Shown: positions 1-6,553 of the stretch, piece after piece
Layout of the letters: every line of letters starts with the position of its first letter
Numbering within the stretch: the first letter of the stretch is position 1
NCBI GenBank assembly: GCA_015488125.1
Contig: WFOJ01000181.1
Coordinates: 1 to 12,680, forward strand
Source: Mariprofundaceae bacterium
GTDB lineage: Bacteria; Pseudomonadota; Zetaproteobacteria; Mariprofundales; Mariprofundaceae
Length of the DNA stretch: 12,680 nucleotides
Reading direction: 5' to 3'
Translations under genes and position numbers: made by a program
Notes under the pieces: model-generated
Database searches by the model: none
What the model was told of the DNA's origin: nothing
The model's input: the letters and a program-made list of their open reading frames with translations, nothing else

Positions 1-206
1 CTGGCGGCCTGAAGGTGAAAGACTGGATAGAAACGCCTGATCAGCCTGCGGATGCAATGGTGCTGATGCTTGGCTACGGGTTGTCGGCGGTGTCAGCTTA
101 TCTCTGCATTCATTTTTTTCTCAAATATATTGAACGCACTGGCATGGGACCGTTTGTCATCTATCGGCTGGCGCTGGGCGGCATCCTGCTGTGGATGGTC
201 TGGTAA
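1..206 (+). CDS. uppP: Undecaprenyl-diphosphatase UppP/BacA, C-terminal end (5' truncated by window)
   Basis: The reading frame is open from base 3 and stops at TAA 204-206, so only about the last 67 residues are present. The enzyme dephosphorylates undecaprenyl diphosphate in the inner membrane to recycle the lipid carrier of peptidoglycan synthesis. The visible part holds two membrane segments (around LGYGLSAVSAYLCIHFFL and LALGGILLWMVW) separated by the family's typical C-terminal loop ending in PFVIYR. The catalytic motifs lie upstream of the window, so the name rests on the C-terminal pattern alone. A GTG at base 15 is internal, not the start. The stop overlaps the lgt start by one base (TAATG), which suggests translational coupling. 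The identification is good but not certain. Confidence 0.72.
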   Translation, partial: GGLKVKDWIETPDQPADAMVLMLGYGLSAVSAYLCIHFFLKYIERTGMGPFVIYRLALGGILLWMVW

Positions 207-994
207 TGCTGGCGCCGCAGATTGATCCGGTTGCCGTTCATCTCGGGCCACTGGCAATTCACTGGTATGGCCTGATGTATGTACTGGGTTTTGCCGCCGT
301 ATGGTGGCTGACGCGCTGGCAGTTGCAGGAAAACGGCCTGTGGCAGCATCGCATCACGCCGCAGCAATACGAAAACCTGTTCAGCGCGCTGATTCTCGGC
401 GTGATTATCGGTGGCCGACTGGCCTATGTGTTGTTCTATAATTTCGATTACTACTGGCATCATCCGCTGCATATTTTTTATGTCTGGCAAGGCGGTATGA
501 GTTTTCATGGCGGTCTGGTCGGGCCGATTGTGGCTGGCTGGTGGTATTGCCGTCGCCACGGTTTGCCTTTTCTGGCCCTGGCCGACCGCTTTTTCATTGT
601 GGCACCACTGGGGCTGGCAGCCGGGCGCATGGGCAATTTCATCAACGGTGAATTGTGGGGACGGGTGAGTGATGTGCCCTGGGCGATGATTTTTCCCGCT
701 GCCGGTGATGGCTTGCCACGCCATCCCAGCCAGTTGTATGAACTGGGCTTGGAAGGCATCGCCCTGTTCCTGCTGCTGTGGTTTACCCGCCGCTGCAACT
801 GGCGACCCGGTGCGCATGTCTCGCTGTTTCTCGTTGGCTATGCCCTGGCGCGGATTGTTTGCGAGCAATTTCGCCAGCCGGATGCGCAGCTTGGCTTTTT
901 GTTTGGTCCGGTGACCATGGGCGCGCTACTTTCCTCGGTGATGCTGATTGTTGGGGGTATTGGCCTGTATCGGACGACGCGAGACAGATCATGA
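206..994 (+). CDS. lgt: Prolipoprotein diacylglyceryl transferase
   Basis: Lgt transfers diacylglycerol from phosphatidylglycerol to the lipobox cysteine of prolipoproteins, the first step of lipoprotein maturation, in the inner membrane. The protein is 262 residues, normal for the family, with several hydrophobic membrane spans. Signatures seen in order are HWYGLMYVLGF near the N-terminus, GGRLAYVLFYN, MSFHGGLVG with the essential His, the hallmark GRMGNFINGELWGR, RHPSQLYE, and ARIVCEQFRQPD near the end with a candidate catalytic Arg. I chose ATG 206 because it overlaps the uppP stop (TAATG). A GTG at 191 in the same frame would add five residues inside uppP. The gene ends with an ATGA overlap with the next gene. 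Confident. Confidence 0.97.
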   Translation: MLAPQIDPVAVHLGPLAIHWYGLMYVLGFAAVWWLTRWQLQENGLWQHRITPQQYENLFSALILGVIIGGRLAYVLFYNFDYYWHHPLHIFYVWQGGMSFHGGLVGPIVAGWWYCRRHGLPFLALADRFFIVAPLGLAAGRMGNFINGELWGRVSDVPWAMIFPAAGDGLPRHPSQLYELGLEGIALFLLLWFTRRCNWRPGAHVSLFLVGYALARIVCEQFRQPDAQLGFLFGPVTMGALLSSVMLIVGGIGLYRTTRDRS

Positions 995-1713
995 AGCTTT
1001 CCGTGGTGATCCCTGCCTATAATGAGGCAAAACGCCTACCGAAAACGCTGGATGCTGCCTGTGGTTGGTTGTGCGAAAATATGGATGATGATGTTGAAAT
1101 ACTGATTGTTGACGATGGCAGCACGGACGATACGGTCGGATGTGTGCGACCCATGCTGGAGCAATACCCATATTGTCGGCTGATCGGCGATGGTATCAAT
1201 CGCGGCAAGGGAGCGGCTGTGCGCCGTGGCATGCTGGAAGCGACGGGTGATATTCGCTTGTTCATGGATGCGGATCATTCGACGCATATCCGCGAAGTGG
1301 TGAAAGTGTTGCCGGCGATCGAAGCAGGCGCCGACGTGGTGATGGCCTCCCGCCAGCATCCACAGTCGGATATCAGCCGCCATCAATCCTGGTTGCGCGA
1401 GCATATGGGCATGACGTTTAATCTGTTGATGAAGCATTATGTGGATCTTGATTTCAAGGATACGCAGTGTGGTTTCAAGGCGTTTACGGCAGCGGCAGCG
1501 AAGGAAATATTTTCGCGGGCGCAGCTTGATGGCTTCAGTTTTGATGTGGAACTGCTGTATCTGGCGCAACGCCTTGGTTTGACGATCCGGGAAATTCCGG
1601 TGCAATGGATTCACCGGGAGAATTCGCGGGTGCGCATGCTGATTGATCCGGTGTTGATGTTTCGCGATATTCTGCGCATTCACCGCCTGCACCGGGCAAC
1701 GGATTTTTCATGA
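991..1713 (+). CDS. Family 2 glycosyltransferase, dolichyl-phosphate glucosyl/mannosyltransferase (ALG5/DPM1) type
   Basis: This is a 240-residue GT-A fold glycosyltransferase that probably moves a hexose from a nucleotide sugar to a polyprenyl phosphate. Visible motifs are LSVVIPAYNEAKRLPKTL at the N-terminus, ILIVDDGSTDDT for nucleotide binding, NRGKGAAVRRGML, the DAD metal motif in LFMDADHSTHI, DTQCGFKAF, and FDVELLYLAQRLGLTIREIP followed by the conserved W-x-H-R-x-N-S-R region. No membrane segment is obvious, so it is likely a peripheral protein. The frame stays open upstream to 778, but the ATG at 991, overlapping the lgt stop as ATGA, gives the normal family N-terminus. It also overlaps the next start as ATGA. 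The actual sugar and lipid acceptor cannot be told from sequence. The position beside uppP and lgt fits an envelope role. Confidence 0.9.
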   Translation: MKLSVVIPAYNEAKRLPKTLDAACGWLCENMDDDVEILIVDDGSTDDTVGCVRPMLEQYPYCRLIGDGINRGKGAAVRRGMLEATGDIRLFMDADHSTHIREVVKVLPAIEAGADVVMASRQHPQSDISRHQSWLREHMGMTFNLLMKHYVDLDFKDTQCGFKAFTAAAAKEIFSRAQLDGFSFDVELLYLAQRLGLTIREIPVQWIHRENSRVRMLIDPVLMFRDILRIHRLHRATDFS

Positions 1714-2453
1714 TGCAGCGCTGGTGGCAAGCCACGGCCACGTTGCGCGGGGCCATGCGCGATCTGGCCCCGATTGTGCTGGTGATTCTGTTTTTCCAGG
1801 AAGTGGTGCTGGGCCGCTCGATTCCTCATCCTGGGGATATGTTCATCGGCATGCTGTTTGTATTGCTGGGGCTGGCGTTGTTTGTGCGCGGCCTGGAAAT
1901 CGGTCTGTTTCCGCTGGGTGAGAATATGGCCCATGCCTTTGCTCGCAAAGGCAATGTGTTCTGGTTGCTGATCTTTGCCTTCCTGCTGGGCTTTGGCACG
2001 ACGATTGCCGAACCGGCACTGATCGCCGTGGCAGGCAAGGCGGCAGATATTGCCGCCACCGGGCAGTTGATTGGCAACGATGTGGCTTCCCGGCAAGCGT
2101 ATGCCGACGGCCTGCGTTATACGGTGGCGCTGTCTGTGGGACTGGCCATTGTGCTGGGGGTATTGCGTATTCTCACCGGCTGGCCGCTGCATCTTTGTAT
2201 TCTCAGCGGTTATGCACTGGTGATGCTGATGACGATTGTTGCCCCGGATGAAATCATTGGCATTGCCTATGATGCCGGTGGCGTGACCACTTCAACGATT
2301 ACCGTACCACTGGTGACGGCGTTGGGCGTTGGCCTGGCCGCTTCGATTCGTGGCCGTAACCCTGTACTTGATGGTTTTGGCCTGATTGCCTTTGCTTCGC
2401 TGTTGCCCATGCTGTTTGTGATGGGCTATGGCATGCTGGTGCTGGGGACGTAA
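1710..2453 (+). CDS. DUF1538 multi-pass membrane protein, first of a pair (probable transporter subunit)
   Basis: This is a 247-residue hydrophobic protein with roughly six or seven membrane spans (about residues 19-35, 44-60, 83-100, 137-155, 160-178, 198-212, 222-243). Two motifs mark it as DUF1538: TTIAEPALIAVA at 97-108 and AYDAGGVTTSTITVPL at 186-201, followed by GRNPVLDGFGLIAFAS. The next gene carries the same motifs in the same order, so the two are paralogues and probably form a heterodimer or act as two halves of one carrier. The substrate is unknown. The start overlaps the glycosyltransferase stop (ATGA), and a second ATG follows directly at 1713. The stop TAA abuts the next ATG without a gap. 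The family assignment is recalled from motifs. The transporter role is inferred from topology and the PII/CBS neighbours. Confidence 0.88.
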   Translation: MMQRWWQATATLRGAMRDLAPIVLVILFFQEVVLGRSIPHPGDMFIGMLFVLLGLALFVRGLEIGLFPLGENMAHAFARKGNVFWLLIFAFLLGFGTTIAEPALIAVAGKAADIAATGQLIGNDVASRQAYADGLRYTVALSVGLAIVLGVLRILTGWPLHLCILSGYALVMLMTIVAPDEIIGIAYDAGGVTTSTITVPLVTALGVGLAASIRGRNPVLDGFGLIAFASLLPMLFVMGYGMLVLGT

Positions 2454-3227
2454 ATGCTGGTGCATATCTGGCAGACACTGCTGACCACCATGGGGGATGT
2501 ATTGCCCATCGTGGCGGTTCTGATCGGCTTTCAGCTGCTGGTGTTACGTCAGCCTATTCCCCGGCTGTGGGAAGTCTCGCGCGGTTTTTTGTATGTTTTA
2601 CTGGGGCTGGTGCTGTTTCTGATTGGTCTGGATGAGGCGATTTTTCCGCTTGGTGATGTCATGGCGCGTCAGTTGACCGATCCGGTCTTTCTTTTTGATG
2701 GCAAGCCTGTGGCTGTGCCATCGCCGCTTGATTACGGCTGGGTGTATGCGTTTGCCTTTGCCATCGGTCTGGCCACAACGTTGGCTGAACCTTCGCTGAT
2801 TGCCGTGGCCATCAAGGCAGAGCAGGTGTCTGCCGGGGCCATTTCGGCGCTGGGGTTGCGTTTGGCAGTATCACTGGGCGTGGCTGCTGGGGTCAGCATT
2901 GGCTGCTATCGCATTATCAGTGGTACGGACTTATGGATGTATATTCTCACGGCCTATGGCTGCGTATTGCTGCAAACCTTGCGGGCACCGCGCATGATTA
3001 TTCCACTGGCCTATGACTCCGGCGGCGTCACCACCTCAACCGTCACCGTGCCTTTGCTGGCGGCGCTTGGCCTGGGGCTGGCCTCGACTGTGCCGGGGCG
3101 GAATCCGGTGGTGGATGGTTTTGGCCTGATTGCTTTTGCCAGCGTTTTTCCCATTATCAGCGTATTGTCCTACGCGCAGATGGTTCAGTGGCTGGAACGC
3201 CGAAAAGGGGATACCAATGCACTTTAA
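2454..3227 (+). CDS. DUF1538 multi-pass membrane protein, second of a pair
   Basis: This is a 257-residue paralogue of the preceding protein. The matching motifs are TTLAEPSLIAVA at 108-119 and AYDSGGVTTSTVTVPL at 186-201, then GRNPVVDGFGLIAFAS at 215-230. It differs by about ten extra residues in the loop at 75-92 and by a charged C-terminal tail (QWLERRKGDTNAL) that should lie outside the membrane, a possible docking site for a soluble regulator. The two genes abut with no spacer, which favours equal, coupled synthesis. The last 11 bases overlap the PII-like gene, so the end of this gene also carries the next gene's ribosome binding site (AAAAGGGG). Function is unknown. A membrane carrier regulated by the PII-like protein is the simplest reading. 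Confidence 0.88.
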   Translation: MLVHIWQTLLTTMGDVLPIVAVLIGFQLLVLRQPIPRLWEVSRGFLYVLLGLVLFLIGLDEAIFPLGDVMARQLTDPVFLFDGKPVAVPSPLDYGWVYAFAFAIGLATTLAEPSLIAVAIKAEQVSAGAISALGLRLAVSLGVAAGVSIGCYRIISGTDLWMYILTAYGCVLLQTLRAPRMIIPLAYDSGGVTTSTVTVPLLAALGLGLASTVPGRNPVVDGFGLIAFASVFPIISVLSYAQMVQWLERRKGDTNAL

Positions 3228-3567
3228 ATTACTGGTTGCACTTGTCGAAAAAAGCAGAACAGACACGGTGATGGAAGCCGCTCGCGCTGCCGGAGCTACC
3301 GGCGCGACGATCGTCGGCGATGCCAGAGGCGAGGGGCTGAATCCAAAAAAAACATTTTTTGGTCTGGCGCTGGAGACGCAATGTGATATGCTGCTGTTTC
3401 TTGTTGAGGAGCATCTTAGCCGACGCATTCTGGAACATATCGCCGCCAGTGCCATGTTGGAAGAAAACCCTGGCTCCGGCGTCGCTTTTCAACTGGATGT
3501 GGAGGATGCCATTGGCCTGAAGTCCCAGATCAACACCTTGATCGAGGAAGTGGAGGAAGAGCTGTGA
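3217..3567 (+). CDS. PII-like nitrogen-regulator-family signalling protein
   Basis: This is a 116-residue protein, the usual PII length (about 112). The start MHFKLLVALVEKSRTDTVMEAARAAGATGATIV matches the first beta-alpha-beta unit of the PII trimer fold, and the second unit follows from DMLLFLVEEHLSRRILEHI. The T-loop region (about 38-56, EGLNPKKTFFGLALETQC) is somewhat shorter than in GlnB and has no tyrosine, so control by uridylylation is not expected. The B-loop equivalent around ENPGSGVAFQLDVEDAIGL differs from the canonical GlnB form. PII proteins bind adenine nucleotides or other small effectors and dock on transporters or enzymes. Here the likely partner is the DUF1538 pair. ATG 3217 was chosen for the fold start and the AAAAGGGG upstream. 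It overlaps DUF1538 by 11 nt and the CBS gene by GTGA. Confidence 0.85.
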   Translation: MHFKLLVALVEKSRTDTVMEAARAAGATGATIVGDARGEGLNPKKTFFGLALETQCDMLLFLVEEHLSRRILEHIAASAMLEENPGSGVAFQLDVEDAIGLKSQINTLIEEVEEEL

Positions 3568-4004
3568 ACGGGGAAAAACGGCATCATCATGTTACCGTGC
3601 GTGACGTGATGAAATCGAAATTTGATTTGATCAGCAGTCGGGTGACCGTGCGGGAAGCGCTGAATACCATGCGCTATGTCGAAACCAAGTGTCTGATTGT
3701 GGATAAAATTGACGATATGGATGAGTACGGTATCGTGGTCATCGCGGATATTGCCAAACAGGTGCTGGCCAAAAATCGCTCGCCTGATCGCATTTCCGTG
3801 TATGAAATCATGACCAAACCCGCCATCACCGTTCATCCTGATATGGATATTCGTCACGCCAGTCGATTGTTCGGGCAGACGGGTTTGAGTCGTGCGCCGG
3901 TGGTGGACGGGAATACGCAGCAGGTCATTGGCATTGTCAGTTATACGGATATGGTTATTCACGGGCTTCTTCGTCTGGAAGAAGCGCGCAGCAGAGAGAC
4001 CTGA
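3564..4004 (+). CDS. Two-CBS-domain protein
   Basis: This 146-residue soluble protein consists of a tandem CBS pair (Bateman module). CBS1 covers about residues 12-70 (VRDVMKSKFDLISSRVTVREAL ... GIVVIADIAKQVL), and CBS2 about 79-140 (VYEIMTKPAITVHPDMDIRHAS ... VIGIVSYTDMVIHGL). Such pairs bind adenosyl ligands such as AMP or ATP and sense energy state. It has no attached enzyme or channel domain, so it must act on a partner. Its gene overlaps the PII-like gene (GTGA) and follows the DUF1538 pair, so all four probably form one complex or regulatory circuit. The start is GTG 3564, preceded by GGAGGAAGAG. The next in-frame ATG at 3609 would cut into CBS1. The CBS fold is certain; ligand and partner are inferred. 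Confidence 0.92.
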   Translation: MNGEKRHHHVTVRDVMKSKFDLISSRVTVREALNTMRYVETKCLIVDKIDDMDEYGIVVIADIAKQVLAKNRSPDRISVYEIMTKPAITVHPDMDIRHASRLFGQTGLSRAPVVDGNTQQVIGIVSYTDMVIHGLLRLEEARSRET

Positions 4005-4009
4005 TCGCC

Positions 4010-4804
4010 ATGGATAGCACTCGGATCAGTGCCGAACTCGTTGGCAGTACGCAGGCACAGCGCGCACGCATTGCCGGGCGCGCTGTGATGCGCGTACTGC
4101 CTTTGCTGGCCATCAAGGCTGCCGATCAGGCTTTTGATTACTGGCCGGACGATCAGCGTGCGAAATATGTCCATCTTCTGTTTCGCTTGCTGCTGCCTGC
4201 CCTGACAGACAGGGTGAAGGCAGCATTAACAACCTCGGTGCTTGCCACAGTAGCACATGATTCGTCGCAGCAGGCATATGTGCAGCATTTGGTGCAGGCT
4301 GTTCGCAACGTCGGACGTATTATGGAAAGTCGTGATTATCCGGCCATGTGCGAGGCCATGCTGGCGGCCTTGCAGCGTTGCGAGGATGCGGCGGCGGCCG
4401 CTGTTCATCACTATATTGTCGGCAGTGATTACTACGATACGCTGAAGGAAGAAAAATACAGCGCGGTTGAGCAGGAACGCTATACACCCGTGACGGTGAC
4501 GGCTTATTCGTCTGTCGCTGTTGGCACGTATGCCGCTGTGCCATCTGATGGTGGTGTTAATCCTGCGGCTGAACAGCTTGTCCGGGATCTGGAGGAAATG
4601 TTGCGGCGCGATATTCTTCATATCGGTTCGCGTGATCTGCATGATCGACCGCTGCCTACCGGTATTCCACTGTGGCATCAGTCTGCGGTGCCAGCCATGA
4701 TCAACGAGTCCGGCGGACGTATGCTCCAGTGGCTGACAGCATTAGGCGGTGATTGCCCCCGCTGGGGTCAGTTGTATCAGGCGCTGCTGCGTGGTCAGTT
4801 ATAA
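4010..4804 (+). CDS. Hypothetical protein with a Tyr octapeptide repeat
   Basis: I do not recognise this 264-residue protein. There is no signal peptide and no clear membrane span. Residues 1-135 look mostly helical, with a hydrophobic stretch around YVHLLFRLLLPAL. Residues 142-177 form an exact eight-residue period with Tyr at 142, 150, 158, 166 and 174 and Leu/Val three residues later each time. The C-terminal part (about 185-264) is again helical, with a Gly/Pro-rich turn (RPLPTGIP). It starts five bases after the CBS gene and ends 35 bases before hisA, so it is very likely cotranscribed with both. Context suggests either a partner of the DUF1538-PII-CBS module or an unrelated insertion ahead of the his genes. 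It is not HisH or HisB. The ORF is convincing as a gene by its position and continuous frame. Confidence 0.78.
   Translation: MDSTRISAELVGSTQAQRARIAGRAVMRVLPLLAIKAADQAFDYWPDDQRAKYVHLLFRLLLPALTDRVKAALTTSVLATVAHDSSQQAYVQHLVQAVRNVGRIMESRDYPAMCEAMLAALQRCEDAAAAAVHHYIVGSDYYDTLKEEKYSAVEQERYTPVTVTAYSSVAVGTYAAVPSDGGVNPAAEQLVRDLEEMLRRDILHIGSRDLHDRPLPTGIPLWHQSAVPAMINESGGRMLQWLTALGGDCPRWGQLYQALLRGQL
4433..4540 (+). repeat. Protein-level octad repeat (Y-x-x-[LV]-x4, about 4.5 units)
   Basis: The units read YDTLKEEK, YSAVEQER, YTPVTVTA, YSSVAVGT, YAAV. Tyr is exactly conserved every eight residues, and position 4 is Leu or Val. The first two units are charged and the last ones small and beta-prone. The 24-base DNA units have diverged, so the period is kept at the protein level rather than being a recent DNA duplication. 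Its structural meaning is unknown. Confidence 0.75.
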
Positions 4805-4839
4805 ACCGCCACACGACCAAAGGAGAAGAGATACGATTC

Positions 4840-5586
4840 ATGACAACATCTTTTGAACTTATTCCGGCCATTGACCTGAAAGGTGGTCATTGCGTGCGCC
4901 TGAAACAAGGGCGCATGGAGGATGCCACGGATTATGGTGAGAATCCGGCAGCCATGGCCGAACACTGGCAGCGCTGCGGTGCCAAACGCCTGCATCTGGT
5001 AGATCTGGATGGCGCTTTTGCCGGTGAACCGGCGAACAAGTCAGCGATTGAGGCCATATGCCAGCGCGTGCAGATTCCGGTGCAGTTGGGCGGCGGCCTG
5101 CGCCATATGGCGAGTATTGAAGGCATGCTGACGCTTGGTGTTGAGCGGGTAATTCTGGGCTCGGTGGCGGTTTCGCAACCAGCCATGGTGATCGAAGCCT
5201 GCAAGGCATTTCCGGGTAAAATCTGCGTCGGTATTGATGCCAGGGGTGGCCGCGTGGCTGTGCATGGTTGGGATGATGTCACCGAACTGGCTGCCATCGA
5301 GCTGGCGCGGCGTTTTGAAGATGCCGGTGTGGCAGCGATTATCTATACCGATATTGCCCGCGATGGCATGCTTTCTGGCCCCAATATCGAAGAGACGCTG
5401 CAATTGGCGCAGGCTGTTGCCATTCCGGTGATTGCCTCCGGTGGCATTGCCACCCTGGCCCAGGTGGAAGCGCTGGCGGCGCATTATGATGAGGGTATTC
5501 AGGGAGCCATCACAGGCCGCGCCATTTATGAAGGCACGCTGGATTTTGCCGCCGCCATGCAAACGCTGAGCGCCAGCGCATGCTGA
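4840..5586 (+). CDS. hisA: HisA, phosphoribosylformimino-AICAR phosphate isomerase
   Basis: HisA catalyses the Amadori isomerisation of ProFAR to PRFAR in histidine biosynthesis, in the cytoplasm. The 248-residue (beta/alpha)8 barrel is of normal length. Key features are LIPAIDLKGGHCVRLKQG with the catalytic Asp12, the phosphate-binding GGGLR at 84-88, GIDARGG with Asp133, YTDIARDGM at 169-177, and the second phosphate site ASGGIAT at 199-205. The start ATG 4840 follows AAAGGAGAAGAG; the frame is open further upstream into the previous gene, but those residues have no family match. The end overlaps hisF by seven bases. hisH and hisB, often adjacent upstream, are absent here, and the unknown 264-residue gene takes that place. 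Confidence 0.97.
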   Translation: MTTSFELIPAIDLKGGHCVRLKQGRMEDATDYGENPAAMAEHWQRCGAKRLHLVDLDGAFAGEPANKSAIEAICQRVQIPVQLGGGLRHMASIEGMLTLGVERVILGSVAVSQPAMVIEACKAFPGKICVGIDARGGRVAVHGWDDVTELAAIELARRFEDAGVAAIIYTDIARDGMLSGPNIEETLQLAQAVAIPVIASGGIATLAQVEALAAHYDEGIQGAITGRAIYEGTLDFAAAMQTLSASAC

Positions 5587-6368
5587 GTAAACGCATTATT
5601 CCCTGCCTGGACGTGGCCAATGGTCGCGTGGTCAAAGGTGTGCAGTTTGTCGATATCATTGATGCCGGTGATCCGGTGGAAGCGGCCATGCGCTATGATG
5701 CCGAAGGCGCGGACGAACTGACGTTTCTGGATATTCGCGCTTCGCATGAAAACCGCGATACGCTGTACCACATGGTTAGCGAAGTGGCCGAGCATGTGTT
5801 TATGCCGCTGACGGTTGGCGGTGGCGTGCGCGAACTGGGCGATATTGAAAACCTGCTGCATGCCGGGGCGGACAAGGTTTCCATCAACACCACCGCCTTG
5901 CGTAAACCGGAATTTGTGCGTCAGGCTGCTGAGCGTTTTGGTTCTTCGACGATTGTGGTGGCCATTGACGCACGGCGCAATCAGGCGGACGATCCGGCAG
6001 CAGGCTGGCAGTGCTATACCCATGGTGGCCGCCAGGCGACGGGCGTGGATGCCGTCGCCTGGGCGCAAAAAATGAGTGATGACGGTGCCGGGGAAATTCT
6101 GCTGACCAGTATGGATGCCGATGGCACCCAAGCAGGCTACGATATTGCCCTGACGCGCACCGTGGCAGAGCGTATCAGCGCCAATGTGGTTGCCTCCGGT
6201 GGCGTGGGAACATTGGAGCATCTGGCTGCTGGTCTGCTGGAAGGCAAGGCTGATGCCGTGCTGGCGGCCAGTATTTTTCACTTTGGCACCTACAGCATTG
6301 GCCAGGCCAAGGATTATCTTGCCGCACGTGGTATTGCCGTGCGACGAAGCGCAGCGCATCGCGATTGA
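5580..6368 (+). CDS. hisF: HisF, imidazole glycerol phosphate synthase cyclase subunit
   Basis: HisF uses ammonia from the glutaminase HisH to convert PRFAR to imidazole glycerol phosphate and AICAR, linking histidine and purine synthesis. The 262-residue barrel has the catalytic pair Asp11 (RIIPCLDVANGRVVKG) and Asp130 (VVAIDARR), plus the phosphate-binding loops GGGVR at 80-84 and ASGGVGT at 205-211. TSMDADGT at 176-183 is also typical. It overlaps hisA by seven bases and is the last gene of the rightward operon. No hisI/hisE follows; the sequence runs directly into an inverted-repeat element six bases after the stop. The C-terminal residues after RGIAVR are not conserved in the family as I recall it. 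Confident. Confidence 0.97.
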   Translation: MLSKRIIPCLDVANGRVVKGVQFVDIIDAGDPVEAAMRYDAEGADELTFLDIRASHENRDTLYHMVSEVAEHVFMPLTVGGGVRELGDIENLLHAGADKVSINTTALRKPEFVRQAAERFGSSTIVVAIDARRNQADDPAAGWQCYTHGGRQATGVDAVAWAQKMSDDGAGEILLTSMDADGTQAGYDIALTRTVAERISANVVASGGVGTLEHLAAGLLEGKADAVLAASIFHFGTYSIGQAKDYLAARGIAVRRSAAHRD

Positions 6369-6373
6369 AGCGC

Positions 6374-6400
6374 CTGGGAGTCTGTCGGATTTTGGCAATC
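6374..6400 (+). repeat. Left terminal inverted repeat of MITE-like element
   Basis: This arm starts six bases after the hisF stop and contains GGAGTCTGTCGGATTTTG. It matches the reverse complement of 6513-6540 with three substitutions and one gap. Confidence 0.7.
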
Positions 6401-6512
6401 GTCACAATAAATGGCGGGATTGAGCCAAATATTCGACCTGTTGGCGGTAAGTAGCAGCGCTATTTAACAAAAGCAGGGCGAAGATTTGGCCAATATCCGC
6501 TTTTTCGTAGTA

Positions 6513-6540
6513 GATTGATCAAAGTCTGACAGACTCCTAG
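6513..6540 (-). repeat. Right terminal inverted repeat of MITE-like element
   Basis: Read on the minus strand it contains GGAGTCTGTCAGACTTTG and ends in GATCAATC, pairing with the left arm GGAGTCTGTCGGATTTTG ... CAATC. Confidence 0.7.
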
Positions 6541-6553
6541 CGTTACCGCAGAT

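Larger units (their letters stand above)
6374..6540. mobile_element. MITE-like 167-bp palindromic element with terminal inverted repeats
   Basis: The stretch between the convergent hisF and tatD genes is an imperfect inverted repeat along almost its whole length. The outer 27-28 bases match with three substitutions and one gap. Further inside, GAGCCAAATATTCGACCTG (from 6422) pairs with GGCCAAATCTTCGCCCTG on the other strand (6475-6492). The centre holds AGCGCT near 6456-6461. It has no coding capacity. The outer bases CTGG and CTAG could be remnants of a 4-bp target duplication, as made by IS5-type elements, but this is inferred. When transcribed from either side it would fold into a long hairpin and may act as a two-way terminator for hisF and tatD. 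Confidence 0.65.

Noticed and set aside
161..868. Long minus-strand reading frame opposite lgt
   Set aside because: It lies wholly antisense to a certain lgt gene, with no family features; a codon-bias shadow. The same holds for long minus-strand frames opposite the glycosyltransferase, hisA and hisF.
3344..3361. A8 run and T6 run in the PII-like gene forming a dnaX-like A_AAA_AAA slippery site
   Set aside because: A -1 shift would stop after about eleven codons, no stimulatory stem or upstream SD is evident, and the zero frame encodes a complete PII-length protein.
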